Origin: Actinomycetota bacterium
GTDB taxonomy: Bacteria; Actinomycetota; Humimicrobiia; Humimicrobiales; Humimicrobiaceae
NCBI GenBank assembly: GCA_016927635.1
Contig: JAFGMJ010000140.1
Coordinates: forward strand, 1 to 8,954
Direction of reading: 5' to 3'
DNA: 8,954 nt
Part shown: piece by piece, positions 8,904 through 8,954 of the stretch
Layout: every line of letters begins with the position of its first letter
How positions within the stretch are numbered: the first letter of the stretch is position 1
Program-made: the position numbers and the translations under genes
Notes under the pieces: generated by a model
Told to the model about the DNA's origin: nothing
The model's input: the letters and a program-made list of their open reading frames with translations, nothing else
The model's database searches: none

Positions 8904-8954
8904 TCTTTTATCTCTTTTACAGGCTTACTCTTCCAGCTTTTATTAATACCTGAT
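8878..8954 (+). mobile_element. Possible end of an IS256-family insertion sequence (continues off the right edge)
   Basis: Reading rightward from 8878, the pattern GATA..GTC.......TTGTGTAA (8878-8901) has the same spacing as the IS256 terminal inverted repeat as I remember it, with about 15 of 24 bases matching. The end points into the element, which would extend past 8954. No transposase reading frame is visible in the 77 bases available, and the second end and target duplication lie outside the window or are absent. The call rests on this one motif. Confidence 0.4.

Larger units (their letters stand above)
8523..8954. other. Noncoding region upstream of rpoB
   Basis: This 432-base AT-rich stretch has no credible gene on either strand: frames carry frequent stops, and none resembles the end of rplL, which commonly precedes rpoB. 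From right to left it holds an IS256-like end, a related 26-base unit with a candidate promoter, two terminator-like hairpins, a 12-base palindrome, a further hairpin and the rpoB ribosome binding site. Several TTTAAA-type runs are scattered through it. The part between about 8640 and 8750 shows nothing convincing. Confidence 0.7.

Noticed and set aside
8885..8953. Minus-strand open frame of 22 codons entering from the right edge and ending in TGA, with a Lys-rich peptide that could be the tail of an upstream gene.
   Set aside because: Too short to judge, no similarity to rplL or to IS256-type transposase endings that I recognise, and its stop lies within the suspected IS end.
8876..8953. Plus-strand 25-codon open frame with an ATG start.
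   Set aside because: No ribosome binding site, low-complexity hydrophobic product, and overlap with the suspected repeat; not a credible gene.
1..8954. Search for CRISPR arrays, tRNA or rRNA genes.
   Set aside because: No regularly spaced repeats were seen, and the only noncoding stretches show no tRNA or rRNA features.

Overview
The window holds two complete, co-directional minus-strand genes, rpoB (4293-8522) and rpoC (105-4259). They encode the beta and beta' subunits of bacterial RNA polymerase. Together they fill almost the whole window, leaving a 33-base gap between them, about 100 bases after rpoC and about 430 bases before rpoB. No other protein or RNA gene can be supported.

The organism is a bacterium with fairly AT-rich DNA. 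It often uses ATA for isoleucine and AGA/AGG for arginine. The subunits resemble those of Actinobacteriota most. RpoC has the long helical insertion after about residue 148 that is typical of actinobacterial beta'. RpoB has actinobacterial-like wording, for example around MSLSF near residue 57 and HLGW...GW at 1059-1068. Other stretches resemble Firmicutes, and three parts look unlike textbook Actinobacteria: a roughly 110-residue insertion in the RpoC trigger loop, a roughly 190-residue helical insertion in RpoB, and a roughly 130-residue charged C-terminal tail on RpoB. A deep-branching, uncultured, low-GC actinobacterial lineage is my best inference; the phylum is fairly likely and anything finer is a guess.

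Layout, in the direction of transcription (right to left). At 8852-8903 lie two related 26-base units. The outer one, starting at 8878, resembles the terminal inverted repeat of an IS256-family insertion sequence that would continue off the right edge. A candidate sigma70-type promoter follows (8835-8862), then a leader of about 300 bases containing two hairpins with U-rich 3' sides and a possible competing pairing. Then come a good Shine-Dalgarno sequence, rpoB, a second strong Shine-Dalgarno sequence and rpoC. After the rpoC stop there is a 24-base imperfect inverted repeat (arms 8-31 and 78-101). It could be a terminator. It encloses a good candidate promoter firing away from rpoC, presumably for the next gene outside the window.

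The two products assemble with alpha and omega into core RNA polymerase. All catalytic and zinc-binding residues I checked are intact. The main interest is in the lineage-specific insertions, the rpoB leader, and the repeats at both ends.
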